Origin: JAJDTT01 sp965116695
Lineage (GTDB): Bacteria; Acidobacteriota; UBA6911; RPQK01; JAJDTT01
Reading direction: 5' to 3'
DNA: 64,000 nucleotides
Assembly (NCBI GenBank): GCA_965116695.1
Contig: OZ220706.1
Location: 372,001 to 436,000, forward strand
Part shown: in pieces, positions 25,726 to 35,233 of the stretch
How positions within the stretch are numbered: position 1 is the stretch's first letter
Layout of the letters: every line of letters starts with the position of its first letter
Notes under the pieces: model-generated
Told to the model about the DNA's origin: nothing
Database searches by the model: none
The model's input: the letters and a program-made list of their open reading frames with translations, nothing else
Program-made: the position numbers and the translations under genes

Positions 25726-26616
25726 TCACGCCGCCGGCCGGACGACCTTGACCAGTTCGCGGATGTGCTCGGGAGTGGTCCCGCAGCAGCCCCCGATGAT
25801 CTTGATTCCCATGTCGGCCATGCGGCGGAAGCGTTTGGCCATCCAGCGCGGCTCTTCGTCGTAGACGATCTTCATGTCGACCAGTTTGGGGATACCGGCA
25901 TTGGAGTGGACCACCAGGGGCTGGTCGGTCAGATCCCGCATGATGTCGGAGATCTCCACCATTCTCTCGATGCCGTTTCCGCAGTTGGTCCCGACCACGT
26001 CGGCGCCGGCGGCACGCAGCTTGAGGACCGCCTGCTCGGGGGAAACCCCCATCATGGTGAAATAGCCGCGCGGACCCTTGTCGAAGGTCATGGAGACCAG
26101 GACCGGAAGGTTGGTGGCCTCCTTGGCGGCCTGGATAGCCAGCGTCGCCTCTTCCACCGCGGTCATGGTTTCGGCCAGGATCGCGTCGGCGCCTCCCTCG
26201 GCCAGGGCGGCGGCCTGCTCGGCGAACGCTTCGAACATCTCCCGTTCGGTGACCTCGCCCAGCGGTTCCACGAACTCCCCGGTGGGTCCCATGGAACCCA
26301 CGACGTAGCAGTCTTCGCCGGCGCCCTCTCTCGCGAGTTGGGCCGCCAGTTTGTTGAAACGGTGAAGCTGGTCGCCGTAACCGTATTTCTTGAGCATGAA
26401 GCGGTTGCCGCCGAAGGAATTGGTGAGCACCATCTCCGATCCTGCGTCGGAGTAGTCGGCGGACATTCCGCGAACGATGTCGGGATGGTCGGCGTTGAAG
26501 GCCTCCGGACAGCCGCCCGGCTCAAGTCCGTGCATCTGGAGGTAGGTTCCTGTGGCCCCGTCCGAGATGACGGGCAGGTCTTGGGCCAAACGGCTCAACA
26601 GCGGCAGCCTGGGCAT
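25726..26616 (-). CDS. Homocysteine S-methyltransferase family protein
   Basis: A 296-residue TIM-barrel protein of the homocysteine S-methyltransferase family (MmuM/BHMT/MetH N-terminal-like). The start of the barrel reads ISDGATGTYLQ, and LTNSFGGNRFML follows. The zinc site is provided by Cys in VGTNCGNG and the paired Cys in GGCCGTTPEHI. It would transfer a methyl group to homocysteine or a related thiol; the donor is unknown. I start at ATG 26616, since the in-frame upstream extension is unlike the family and lacks a ribosome binding site. It is first in an operon with the two genes ending at 25356 and 24289. Confidence 0.88.
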   Translation of the reverse strand: MPRLPLLSRLAQDLPVISDGATGTYLQMHGLEPGGCPEAFNADHPDIVRGMSADYSDAGSEMVLTNSFGGNRFMLKKYGYGDQLHRFNKLAAQLAREGAGEDCYVVGSMGPTGEFVEPLGEVTEREMFEAFAEQAAALAEGGADAILAETMTAVEEATLAIQAAKEATNLPVLVSMTFDKGPRGYFTMMGVSPEQAVLKLRAAGADVVGTNCGNGIERMVEISDIMRDLTDQPLVVHSNAGIPKLVDMKIVYDEEPRWMAKRFRRMADMGIKIIGGCCGTTPEHIRELVKVVRPAA

Positions 26617-26798
26617 AACCGGATCAGGATAACCGGATTTTTCAATTGGAGTCGAGCAATCATACGGAGGTTCTTGCGTACAGACGAAATTCGAGGAGGT
26701 CGTCCAGGTAACGAACATGGACGAGTTCCCGTCATCGTTGGGGGCGCGAATGGCCATGAACGACGGCCGTCTGTGTTTTCAGGCAGAATTCTACTGAT

Positions 26799-26943
26799 AT
26801 GAAACGCAGAATCTACACCGACACTTCCGTGATTGGGGGTGTCCTTGATGTGGAATTCACACAATTCGGTGAACCTACGTGAAGGCTATCCTATCCTGGA
26901 GATTCGAACGCCCAGGGAGGTCATCGACTATGGCAAAGATTGA
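26799..26943 (+). pseudogene. Wrecked PIN-domain toxin
   Basis: ATG 26799 begins MKRRIYTDTSVIGG, the conserved N-terminus of a PIN toxin subgroup, and continues for about 25 codons. The C-terminus of the same subgroup (VNLREGYPILEIRTPREVI) then follows directly in another frame, with a stop at 26941. The middle of the protein, roughly 100 residues, is gone. The end overlaps the start of the small gene at 26930, as in intact toxin-antitoxin pairs of this type. Confidence 0.7.
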
Positions 26944-27142
26944 AAAAGAGTTCGACGCTGTGCAGATGATGCGCTCTATTCGGGATCGCATCAGTGACGA
27001 GATCGATGGCATGACCTTCAAGGAGGAACAGACCTATATCAAGAGGCGGCTTCGGGACGCTTCCAATGCGCCTGTCGATAGTTCTGGTGACGAAGGATTT
27101 CCTGCGCCCGGTCGGTTCGAAAGGCCAACGACAGACAGCTGA
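26930..27142 (+). CDS. Small antitoxin-like protein, partner toxin degraded
   Basis: A 70-residue protein: MAKIEKEFDAVQMMRSIRDRI, then TFKEEQTYIKRRL. This is the charged helical type that follows PIN toxins starting RRIYTDTSVIGG. GGGAGG at 26915-26920 lies nine bases before ATG 26930. The upstream toxin is reduced to its two ends, so this is probably an orphan. The last 20 residues (GDEGFPAPGRFERP) look unrelated and may be non-native sequence after a small rearrangement. Confidence 0.6.
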   Translation: MAKIEKEFDAVQMMRSIRDRISDEIDGMTFKEEQTYIKRRLRDASNAPVDSSGDEGFPAPGRFERPTTDS

Positions 27143-27340
27143 TAGTGTGGAGAACCGCCATGCTTGGTCGGCAGTCCGAGCTGGTGACCCGTGGTTGACC
27201 CTTGGGTTCGTTCCGTGCCTCTTCATACGCCCCTCCGCTGAGTGGTTCCAATCACCCCACACATCCCGTGAACGCGACGGCCCCCCCGGCTTGACACCCC
27301 TCCGGGGCGGGGATAGCGTGACCGCACCGGGGGCGAGGCC

Positions 27341-27925
27341 ATGGAAATATGTGACGACTTGCGTGAATCGGTCCGGGATTCTCTGCCGGAGCTGTCGGAA
27401 ATCGCAGACGACAACCTCCGGAACCTGGTGGTGGACGCTTGGGCCTACTGCCTGGGGCAGAGCTCCTTTCGGTCCATCGACGAGATTCGGCCCTCGGGCA
27501 ACCCCGACACGCCGACCCTCAAGGGGGGTACCCAGACCGACCACATCCGCGGGGTGACGCGGTTGGCGCTGGCCCTGGGCGACACCCTCAAGGAACAGTT
27601 TCCCCAGCTCCCCATCGACCGGGACCTGCTGGCCGCTTGCGCCCTCTGCCATGACGTGGGCAAGCCCTACGAGTTCGATCCCGAGCGCCAGGCGCGCTGG
27701 AGGAGCCGGCCCGCCGCCTCCGGCTGGCCCCCCATTCGCCATCCCCAGTACGGAACTCACGTCTGCCTGACCGTGGGGTTGCCCGAGGAGGTCTGCCATG
27801 CCGCCGGCTGCCACTCGGGCGAGGGCGAGCTGGTCCGCCGTTCGCTTCACGTGACCATCGTCCACCACGCCGACTATGCTTTCTGGCGGCCCCTGGAGGC
27901 GGCCGGTCTGCTGGAATCGGAGTGA
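27341..27925 (+). CDS. HD-domain protein
   Basis: A 194-residue cytosolic protein with an HD phosphohydrolase domain. The first metal-binding His lies in TDHIRGVTRLALALG, the HD pair in CALCHDVGKPYEF, and further His residues in HAAGCHSGEG and VTIVHHADYAFW. Such proteins hydrolyse phosphomonoesters, nucleotides or cyclic dinucleotides, but the substrate cannot be inferred. A short linker separates it from the exported PHP protein downstream, so co-transcription is possible. Confidence 0.8.
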   Translation: MEICDDLRESVRDSLPELSEIADDNLRNLVVDAWAYCLGQSSFRSIDEIRPSGNPDTPTLKGGTQTDHIRGVTRLALALGDTLKEQFPQLPIDRDLLAACALCHDVGKPYEFDPERQARWRSRPAASGWPPIRHPQYGTHVCLTVGLPEEVCHAAGCHSGEGELVRRSLHVTIVHHADYAFWRPLEAAGLLESE

Positions 27926-27995
27926 GGGCGCTCGGCGAGGGCAGCGCCTGGAAATCGTCCCGGGAGGGTCTATTGGATTTCGAAGGGAACAGGTG

Positions 27996-30833
27996 ATGCG
28001 GACCCGCGTTTGGCCTCTCTTTTTGGTGTTGGCTCTGGGCGCAGGCTGCGCCCCGGACTCGGACCCAGTTTCGAACCGTCCGGCGAGCCAGCCTCCGGTC
28101 CCCGAAGCCACCTACCGCCTGACCTTCGGATTGAAGGACGCCTCCCCGACCGCATGGAACGGTCGCCTGGTCCGTTCCACGGGACAACGGATTCAGGCGC
28201 TTCCCGATCTGCTCCGGGAGCACAACATCGCGACCGGCGAGGACCCGGTCTTCCCCAACGACTACGTCCGGACCGGGTCCGGTTGGGTCGTGAGCTCGCG
28301 CAAAGCCTGGATGCGGGATCCTAAGGCCTACCAACTGGAGTATCCCAGCATCCTGGTCCAGGTCTGGGAGAACCCCACTCAGGCACCGGTCCGGATCGAG
28401 ACCGTCCGGGGCACCTTTTCCTTCGTCCCCAGGGAACTACCCCCATTCTCGACTGCCGAGTTTCTGGACGGGGGTGTTCTGGTGGAGGCCGTGCCGTCAC
28501 CCCTGGCCGTCGACTCGCGTTACGCGGGACAGCAGGACTATCCGGCAATCATTGCGTCCGGCTCGGGAGAACTCTGGATGGCGTGGCAGGAGTACGAGAA
28601 CGATTCCGATTCGGTCTGCGTTCGGAACATCTCGGGGGATTCCTGGGGTCCCACGCAGGTGCTGGCGTCAGAGTCGGACGTGTTCCGGACGGCTGTGGCG
28701 GAGGACGACTCCGGGCGGATCCGGGTGGTCTGGTCCATGCAGGTGGACGGCAATTGGGATCTCTTCGGCCGATCCCGTGAGCGAGGCCGCTGGTCCGCGA
28801 TGGAACGGCTCACCGAGGGAGCAGGCCCCGACACTCACCACTCCCTGGTCCGGGATGCCACGGGGCGCCTCTGGCTGATCTGGCGGGCCGTGCGGGGCGA
28901 CCGCGCCCAGATCATGGCCCGGAGCCTGGAAAAGGGCCGGTGGTCGGCGCCGCGTCAGATCAGCACAGGCGATTCCGCCGCGGGCAACAACTGGTGGCCG
29001 TCCGCCGCAGCGGGACCCGACGGCATCCTGGCCGTGGTCTGGGACGGTTACGCCTCCGGCAGCTACGACGTCTATCTGCGGGTCTGGTCCTCGGGCCAGT
29101 GGATGCCGGTCCGGACGGTGGCGGGGACCGCCCGGTTCGAGGCCAACCCATCGGTCACCGTGGGTCCGGACGGGCGAATCTGGGTGGCTTGGCAGGAGTC
29201 TGGCGTCGAGTGGGGCAAGGACACGGGCCGGCTGTCCCGGGTGCAGGGAACACAGCTTCGCGAGTCCAGGGAGATCCGGATCGCCTGTCTGGACGGAGAA
29301 CAGCGGTTGGCCACGGAAGGGTCTCTCTCGACGATCTTCATCGGAGACCTCTGGGAGATGCCCCACCTGGAGACGGGGCCCTCCGGCGAACCGTGGCTGC
29401 TGGTCCGGAAACTGAATCTGCGCCAGCCCGACATCCGCGAAGTGAGAGGGAAGCTGGGGCCCGTCTACTATCCGCGCTGGGACATTCACCTGACCCAATA
29501 CCGGGGCGGTCAATGGAGTGCACCGATTCGCCTGGCCCGCACCAGCGGCCGCAACGCCCTGATGCCCTCCGGCTCCAGGGCTCCGGACGGCGCGTTCTGG
29601 CTCACTTGGGCCACGGATCACCGGAACGCCAAGAGCTACATGCAGCAACACAACCAGGTCTTCCTGGCCAAGGTGCAGCCGCCGGAGTTGGAACAGGAGG
29701 TTTCCCTGATTCCGGCATCTCCCCCGGCGGAGGACCCGCCAACCCCACCCATCCATCCCGATGAAGGGGAGGAACTGGACCGGATCCGCGCTTTCCGGGT
29801 GGAGCATCGCGGCAAGACCTACTCCATCTACCGGGGAGATCTCCACCGCCACACTGAGATCTCGGTCGACGGAGCGGCGGACGGCACGCTCCTGGATGCC
29901 TACCGGTATGCCGTGGATGCGGGTGGGTTGGATTTCCTGGGAGTGAGCGATCACACCCACCACGTCGACGAGCCCTACACCTGGTGGCGGAGCCAGAAAA
30001 CCGCCGATCTCTTCCAACTGAATAATTTCGTCGCGTTTTACGGCTACGAGAGGTCGCTCAGTTTCCCCAGCGGTCACCGGAACATCTTCTTCACCGAACG
30101 GGGGAAGCCCATCCATCCCATCCTGGGGCCTGAGGAGCGGGGGCAGGAGGGCGCCGAGCGGCTTTTCTGGTACCTCCGTCGCCACGAGGGAACCTCCATC
30201 CCCCACACCACCGGCAGGTCCAACGACTGGCGCGACAACGATCCCGAGGTGGAGACCCTGGTGGAGATCTACCAGGGGCTCCGGGACACCTACGAACACG
30301 CCGGGGCGCCTCAGCCCGGAACCTTGAAGCCCCGGAACGCCGAGGACCGTCCCGGCTACGTCTGGAACGCTCTGGCCAAGGGGTACCGGCTGGGATTCAT
30401 CGCCTCCTCGGACCACCACTCTACCCACATGAGCTACGCGTGCCTGTTGGCCGAGGACCTGACTTTGGAGAGCCTGATGGAGGCGATCCGGAGCCGTCGC
30501 GCCTATGCCGCCACCGACAACATCATCCTGGACGTGCGGCACGTCCACGACGGCGGCGAGCATCTCATGGGGGAGGAGTTCCACGTATCGGGTCCGCTGC
30601 GCCTGAAGGCGAGAGTGGTGGGGACCGATCCGATCCACCGCGTGGACGTCATCCGGAATGAGGCCATCGTCTACCAGGTCTCTCCCAGGGAGGAGCAGGA
30701 GATCTCCTTCGAGTACGTGGACGCCGACGCGCGTGAAGGCGAGCATTACTACTACGTGCGGGTCCTGCAGCAGGACGGGATGGTGGCTTGGGGCTCTCCC
30801 GTCTGGGTGACCTATCCACCGTCCGGGCAATGA
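27996..30833 (+). CDS. Lipoprotein with beta-propeller and PHP metallohydrolase domains
   Basis: A 945-residue protein with a lipoprotein signal (LALGAGC, Cys about residue 16). An N-terminal extension leads into an exported propeller of BNR-like blades (GELWMAWQEYEN, RIRVVWSMQVDGNWD, RLWLIWRAVRGD, RIWVAWQESG) covering about 160-560. From about 600 a PHP domain of the secreted CehA-like class follows, with metal-binding motifs GDLHRHTEIS, GVSDHTHH and ASSDHHSTHMSY and a C-terminal beta domain. It probably hydrolyses a phosphoester or another ester outside the cytoplasm. ATG 27996 is preferred over the upstream in-frame ATG because the signal peptide starts there. ATGA overlap couples it to the DASS transporter. 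Confidence 0.85.
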   Translation: MRTRVWPLFLVLALGAGCAPDSDPVSNRPASQPPVPEATYRLTFGLKDASPTAWNGRLVRSTGQRIQALPDLLREHNIATGEDPVFPNDYVRTGSGWVVSSRKAWMRDPKAYQLEYPSILVQVWENPTQAPVRIETVRGTFSFVPRELPPFSTAEFLDGGVLVEAVPSPLAVDSRYAGQQDYPAIIASGSGELWMAWQEYENDSDSVCVRNISGDSWGPTQVLASESDVFRTAVAEDDSGRIRVVWSMQVDGNWDLFGRSRERGRWSAMERLTEGAGPDTHHSLVRDATGRLWLIWRAVRGDRAQIMARSLEKGRWSAPRQISTGDSAAGNNWWPSAAAGPDGILAVVWDGYASGSYDVYLRVWSSGQWMPVRTVAGTARFEANPSVTVGPDGRIWVAWQESGVEWGKDTGRLSRVQGTQLRESREIRIACLDGEQRLATEGSLSTIFIGDLWEMPHLETGPSGEPWLLVRKLNLRQPDIREVRGKLGPVYYPRWDIHLTQYRGGQWSAPIRLARTSGRNALMPSGSRAPDGAFWLTWATDHRNAKSYMQQHNQVFLAKVQPPELEQEVSLIPASPPAEDPPTPPIHPDEGEELDRIRAFRVEHRGKTYSIYRGDLHRHTEISVDGAADGTLLDAYRYAVDAGGLDFLGVSDHTHHVDEPYTWWRSQKTADLFQLNNFVAFYGYERSLSFPSGHRNIFFTERGKPIHPILGPEERGQEGAERLFWYLRRHEGTSIPHTTGRSNDWRDNDPEVETLVEIYQGLRDTYEHAGAPQPGTLKPRNAEDRPGYVWNALAKGYRLGFIASSDHHSTHMSYACLLAEDLTLESLMEAIRSRRAYAATDNIILDVRHVHDGGEHLMGEEFHVSGPLRLKARVVGTDPIHRVDVIRNEAIVYQVSPREEQEISFEYVDADAREGEHYYYVRVLQQDGMVAWGSPVWVTYPPSGQ

Positions 30834-32233
30834 TCGGTTTGACGCGGCGTTTCCTTCCCCCGGTCCTGATCGGCCTCCTGGTCTGGTTCGTGCCGCCACC
30901 GGACGAGGTTCAGCTCCAGGCCTGGCGCCTCCTGGCCATCTTCCTGGCCACCATCGCGGGGATCCTGGCCAAGACCCTGCCCCTGGGCGCCATGGCCATG
31001 CTGGGGGTCATCGCCTCCATGCTCACCGGGATCCTGAAGCCGGACGAGGCGTTGGCCGGGTTCGGCTACCCCGTGGTCTGGCTCATCGTGTCCGCCTTCT
31101 TCATCTCCCGGGGATTCCTGGTCACCGGCCTGGGCCTGCGGATCGCGTACCTGTTCATGGCGGCGGTGGGGAAGAAGAGCTTGGGGCTGGCCTACAGCAT
31201 GATCGGAGTCGACCTGGTCCTGGCCCCGGCCATCCCCAGCAACACGGCCCGTTGCGGCGGCGTCATCTGCCCCATTCTGCAGTCCGTGGCCGTCTCCTTC
31301 GGGAGCCGCCCCGACGAAGCCAGTGCCCGCCGGCTGGGCGCGTTTCTGATCAAGGCGTCCTACCAGGGCGGCGTCGTGGTGAGCGGCATGTTCCTTACCT
31401 CCATGGCGGGAAATCCCATGGCGGCCGGACTGGCTGCCGGGATGGGAATCGAGATCGACTGGACGACCTGGTTCCTGGCTGCGCTGGTGCCCGGGCTGCT
31501 GTGTCTCGCCTTGGGTCCCTTGATCCTCTACCGGATCTATCCTCCCGAGATTGCCGAGACGGCCGGAGCCGCCCGGATGGCCAAGCGGAAGCTGGAGGAG
31601 ATGGGGCCGCTCAAGCCGTCCGAGCGGATCATGCTCGGCACCTTCTTCCTCCTCCTGATCCTGTGGATCTTCGGCGGCAAGTTGGGAATCAGCAGCGCGG
31701 TCGCGGCCCTGACCGGACTGGCCATCCTGCTCCTGACCGGGACGCTGAGGTGGAAGGACATCCTGGGGGAGAGGGGAGCCTGGGACGCGCTCGTCTGGTT
31801 CGGGGTCCTCATCAACCTGGCCAGCCACCTCAACTCCATGGGGCTGATCCCCTGGTTCGGAGACCAACTGGCCGCCGTACTGGGGGAAGGGCACTGGATG
31901 AGGTCCTTCGTAATCTTGAGCCTTCTCTATTTCTACAGCCACTACCTGTTTGCGGGAAACACGACGCACATCAGCTCCATGTACGCACCCTTCCTGGCGG
32001 TGGCGATTGCGGTGGGAACCCCGCCCCTGCTGGCGGCGCTGGTGCTGGGGTACTTCAGCAACCTGTTCAGCGGCATGACGCACTACGGCACCGGCCCCGC
32101 TCCCGTCTTCTTCGGGACCGGCTACGTGGAGATGGCCGACTGGTGGAAGCTGGGCGGCCTCCTGAGCGTGGTGAACATCCTCATCTACTTCGTCGCCGGC
32201 GGGCTGTGGTGGAAAGTACTGGGGATCTGGTAG
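30830..32233 (+). CDS. DASS-family anion/dicarboxylate transporter
   Basis: A 467-residue membrane protein with about 11-12 hydrophobic segments, resembling the CitT/2-oxoglutarate-malate translocator branch of the divalent anion:sodium symporter family. Recognisable pieces are AKTLPLGAMAMLGVIASMLTGI, the SNTA motif in APAIPSNTARCGGVICPI, FAGNTTHISSMYAPFLAV and the GMTHYGTGPAPVFFG repeat motif near the end. The start ATG 30830 overlaps the stop of the PHP gene (ATGA), so the two are translationally coupled. The natural inference is that the PHP enzyme releases an organic anion that this transporter imports. Confidence 0.88.
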   Translation: MIGLTRRFLPPVLIGLLVWFVPPPDEVQLQAWRLLAIFLATIAGILAKTLPLGAMAMLGVIASMLTGILKPDEALAGFGYPVVWLIVSAFFISRGFLVTGLGLRIAYLFMAAVGKKSLGLAYSMIGVDLVLAPAIPSNTARCGGVICPILQSVAVSFGSRPDEASARRLGAFLIKASYQGGVVVSGMFLTSMAGNPMAAGLAAGMGIEIDWTTWFLAALVPGLLCLALGPLILYRIYPPEIAETAGAARMAKRKLEEMGPLKPSERIMLGTFFLLLILWIFGGKLGISSAVAALTGLAILLLTGTLRWKDILGERGAWDALVWFGVLINLASHLNSMGLIPWFGDQLAAVLGEGHWMRSFVILSLLYFYSHYLFAGNTTHISSMYAPFLAVAIAVGTPPLLAALVLGYFSNLFSGMTHYGTGPAPVFFGTGYVEMADWWKLGGLLSVVNILIYFVAGGLWWKVLGIW

Positions 32234-32305
32234 ACGGGATCGGTGAAACGATTCGTCCCGCAATGTCCGACCAAGGAAATCGGGAGCAGGTCAGGAATAA
32301 ACGAC

Positions 32306-33667
32306 ATGCGAGAGCTGTTGCAGGAGACGGTCGAGCGCGCGGCGAGGTTCCTCGAATCACTCCCCGAACGCCGGGTCCCGGCGGCACGAAGCGCGGAAGA
32401 ACTTGCGGAAGGCCTCGGAGGCGAGCTGCCCCAAGAGGGACTCCCGGATTCGGAAATCGTGGAGCGGCTCGACGTGACCGGCGTGCAGGGTGTGGTGGCG
32501 AGCGCTGGACCTCGCTACTTCGGCTTCGTCACCGGTGGCGCGCTGCCCGCGTCGCTGGCCGCGAATTGGCTCGCGGCGGCGTGGGATCAGAACGCCTTCA
32601 GCGAGGTGAGCTCGCCGGTCGGCGCCGCCATCGAGCAGGTCGCGATGCGCTGGGTGCTCGAAACGCTCGAATTGCCGGAGGACGCAGGGGTCGCTTTCGT
32701 CACCGGAGCGACGATGGCCAACTTCACTGCACTCGCTGCGGCCCGGCGCGCGGTCCTGCTCGCGCACGGTCATGATGTCGACCGGCATGGACTCCACGGG
32801 GCGCCGGAGATCACGGTGGTCGTGGGCGAACAGGCCCATGCCACTCTGTTCAAGGCGCTGGGCATGCTGGGTCTCGGACGCGACCGGGTGTGTCGCGTGC
32901 CCGTCGACGCACAGGGCCGGATGCAAGTGGATTCGATTCCCTATCTTGACGGGCCGGCGATCGTCTGCACTCAGGCCGGGAACGTGAACAGCGGCGCGTT
33001 CGACGCGGTGGGCGCGGTGTGCGACGCGGTGCAGGGCATGGACGTCTGGGTTCATGTGGACGGCGCCTTCGGCTTGTGGGCGCGAGTATCGAGACAGTTC
33101 GGCGCCTTGTCCGCCGGCATCGAACGCGCCGATTCGTGGGCGACCGACGCCCACAAGTGGCTGAACGTGCCGTACGACAGCGGTCTTGCCATCGTCCGTG
33201 ATGCGGGTGCACTGCGCGGGACGATGTCCGTGCATGCCGATTATCTTCCCGGGCGGATCAGCCGCGATCCGTTCGAGTTCACGCCGGAAGCCAGCCGCCG
33301 GATGCGCGGGGTCGAAATCTGGGCCGCATTGCTCTCGCTCGGCCGGGACGGAATCAAGGAAATGGTGGATCGCAACTGCCTCCAGGCGCAGCGGTTCGCG
33401 GCCGGACTCCTCGACGCGGGTTGGGAGATCCTCAACGACGTGGTGCTCAATCAGGTGCTCGTCGCGTTCGGCGACGATCGCATTACGACTGACGTCATCA
33501 GGGGCGTGCAGCGTGAAGGAACCTGTTGGTGCGGGAAAACGAACTGGAACGGCCGGGCCGCGATGCGCATCAGCGTCTCCTCGTGGGCGACGACCGACAA
33601 CGACGTGGAACGAAGTCTGGCTGGGATCCTGCGTGTCGCCGATGGGATGGCACGACCGCGTGTCTGA
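32306..33667 (+). CDS. PLP-dependent group II decarboxylase-like protein
   Basis: A 453-residue fold-type I PLP enzyme of the glutamate/aromatic-amino-acid decarboxylase group. Conserved features are SAGPRYFGFVTGGALPASLAA, SSPVGAAIEQVAMRWV, VTGATMANFTALAAAR (phosphate cradle), HVDGAFGLW (Asp pairing with the pyridine nitrogen) and WATDAHKWLNVPYDSG, with the Schiff-base lysine in HKW. The start ATG 32306 is preferred because AGGA lies upstream at good spacing; GTG 32243 is possible. The substrate is not evident. Codon usage is slightly different from neighbours (fewer CGG/GGA runs), so recent acquisition is possible but unproven. Confidence 0.88.
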   Translation: MRELLQETVERAARFLESLPERRVPAARSAEELAEGLGGELPQEGLPDSEIVERLDVTGVQGVVASAGPRYFGFVTGGALPASLAANWLAAAWDQNAFSEVSSPVGAAIEQVAMRWVLETLELPEDAGVAFVTGATMANFTALAAARRAVLLAHGHDVDRHGLHGAPEITVVVGEQAHATLFKALGMLGLGRDRVCRVPVDAQGRMQVDSIPYLDGPAIVCTQAGNVNSGAFDAVGAVCDAVQGMDVWVHVDGAFGLWARVSRQFGALSAGIERADSWATDAHKWLNVPYDSGLAIVRDAGALRGTMSVHADYLPGRISRDPFEFTPEASRRMRGVEIWAALLSLGRDGIKEMVDRNCLQAQRFAAGLLDAGWEILNDVVLNQVLVAFGDDRITTDVIRGVQREGTCWCGKTNWNGRAAMRISVSSWATTDNDVERSLAGILRVADGMARPRV

Positions 33668-33694
33668 CTCCGTGAGCCGGGTGACAATCCGGTT

Positions 33695-35110
33695 TCAACG
33701 GGTTTGGTGTGCAGTGTTTCCGTTCTCCGGCACGTCGATGACGAGGAGGGTCAGGTCGTCGTCTAGGGCGAGTCTGGGTTTTCGCGTCCATCCGATCAGT
33801 TGCCGCAGGGTATAGTCGGCGAATTCATCCGTGGTGGTGCCGGAACGCTCGACGAGCATCTTGAGCAGGCGTTCGGTTGTGAATTCCTCGCCGTCGGGCG
33901 CGGCGGCTTCCGTGACTCCGTCGCTGTAGATGACGATGCGGTCGCCGGGAGCCAGAGGGACCGTGGCGGTCTCGTAACTCTGGACGGGCAGGACTCCCAG
34001 CGCGATACCGTTGATGTCGATCTCGTTGCCGGCCTTACGCGTCGGCGAATAGATCAAAGGTGGAGGGTGGCCGGCGCTCGCGACCCGTAGTTCGTTTGCT
34101 TCCAGGTCGATATAGGCGTAGGTGACGGTGACGAAGTGGAGGTCGGTCTGATCGTAGAGGGCGTCGTTCATCCCGGCCAGGACCCGGGACGGTTCCGCCA
34201 CGGCATGAGACTGTGACGCCGAGGCGGTTTTGACCATGGTCGCGATCAGCGCCGCCGGAATGCCGTGTCCGGTGACGTCGGCCACCATGACTCCGAACCG
34301 GTGATCGTCGATGGGGATGAAGTCGTAGAAGTCGCCGCCCACGGCGTCCATGGGGATGTAGCGCACGCTCAGCTTCTCGGGTTCGATGCTCGGCCCTTTA
34401 CGGGGAAGGAGGGAGTGTTGAATCTGCCGTGCCGTATTGAGTTCCGACTCGATTGTGGCGAGCCGCTTTTCGTTGTTGAGGGCGCGGTGCAGCAGGGCGT
34501 AGCAGATGGCGGCGGCGAGCACGAAATTGCCGATGGGACCGAACAGTACAGTCCACGGGAGCAGGTCGAGCCGCGCGAACACGTCGTGCAGGATGATGAC
34601 GGAGGCGATGACCATGGCGATGTACGCGGGGGCGGTCTCCCGTTCGTACCGGATGTGGCCGGTGAAGTAGTTGGCGATGGTGGCCAGGATGTAGACCAGG
34701 AGCAGATTGACGTGGTACGGGAGCATCGAGCCCGGCGTACCGTTGTACAGGTCGACCGTCATCGCAACGATCACGAAAATGATGTGGAACTGCCAGATCC
34801 GGCGAAAGCAGTTGAATACGCCTTTGGTCCTCCAGAACGCTTCCACGAAGAACCATGCAGCGATTCCCTGGCTGTAGTAGGCCCCGAAGGTGATGTAGTC
34901 CCAAACCACAGGGGGGATCGGGGTTGCATTTCGGACGGCTTCGACGGGGCCCAGAATCCGGATTCCGTAGAGCAGCCAGCAGACGGCGAAAGCGGGTAGG
35001 TCGATGCCGCTTCGCGAACGGACGGACCCCCAGAGGAGGAACACGGCAAGGCCGTTGAATACGAGGATGGATCCGACCGCGATGTCGAGAAGTTGCGGGT
35101 CTGGCGTCAT
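33695..35110 (-). CDS. Membrane SpoIIE/RsbU-type protein phosphatase
   Basis: A 471-residue protein with six to seven N-terminal membrane helices (about 1-215), a short coiled linker (NNEKRLATIESELNTARQIQHSLLP) and a PP2C SpoIIE phosphatase domain. The metal site is visible in DAVGGDFYDF, VADVTGHGIPAALIATMV, ASAGHPPPLIYS and GDRIVIYSDGVTEAA. Such proteins dephosphorylate anti-sigma-factor antagonists in partner-switching pathways. No anti-sigma or antagonist gene is adjacent, so the target is elsewhere. The membrane part suggests it senses an envelope signal. Confidence 0.92.
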   Translation of the reverse strand: MTPDPQLLDIAVGSILVFNGLAVFLLWGSVRSRSGIDLPAFAVCWLLYGIRILGPVEAVRNATPIPPVVWDYITFGAYYSQGIAAWFFVEAFWRTKGVFNCFRRIWQFHIIFVIVAMTVDLYNGTPGSMLPYHVNLLLVYILATIANYFTGHIRYERETAPAYIAMVIASVIILHDVFARLDLLPWTVLFGPIGNFVLAAAICYALLHRALNNEKRLATIESELNTARQIQHSLLPRKGPSIEPEKLSVRYIPMDAVGGDFYDFIPIDDHRFGVMVADVTGHGIPAALIATMVKTASASQSHAVAEPSRVLAGMNDALYDQTDLHFVTVTYAYIDLEANELRVASAGHPPPLIYSPTRKAGNEIDINGIALGVLPVQSYETATVPLAPGDRIVIYSDGVTEAAAPDGEEFTTERLLKMLVERSGTTTDEFADYTLRQLIGWTRKPRLALDDDLTLLVIDVPENGNTAHQTR

Positions 35111-35194
35111 GGGGAGGATTCGGGTCGCTTGGGCCTCGCTTTTGGTCCGTGCACTACAACTATATCTGGCGCTCGGGCTGTCTCAAAACCAGGA

Positions 35195-35212
35195 GGGGGT
35201 AGGAAAACCCCC
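35195..35212. repeat. Variable-stem hairpin (single copy)
   Basis: GGGGGT and ACCCCC pair across an AGGAAA loop and are followed by GCTG. Loop and flank match the hairpins near 10.9 and 45.1 kb, but the stem is different. Confidence 0.55.
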
Positions 35213-35233
35213 GCTGTTGGACGCAGGTTGAAT

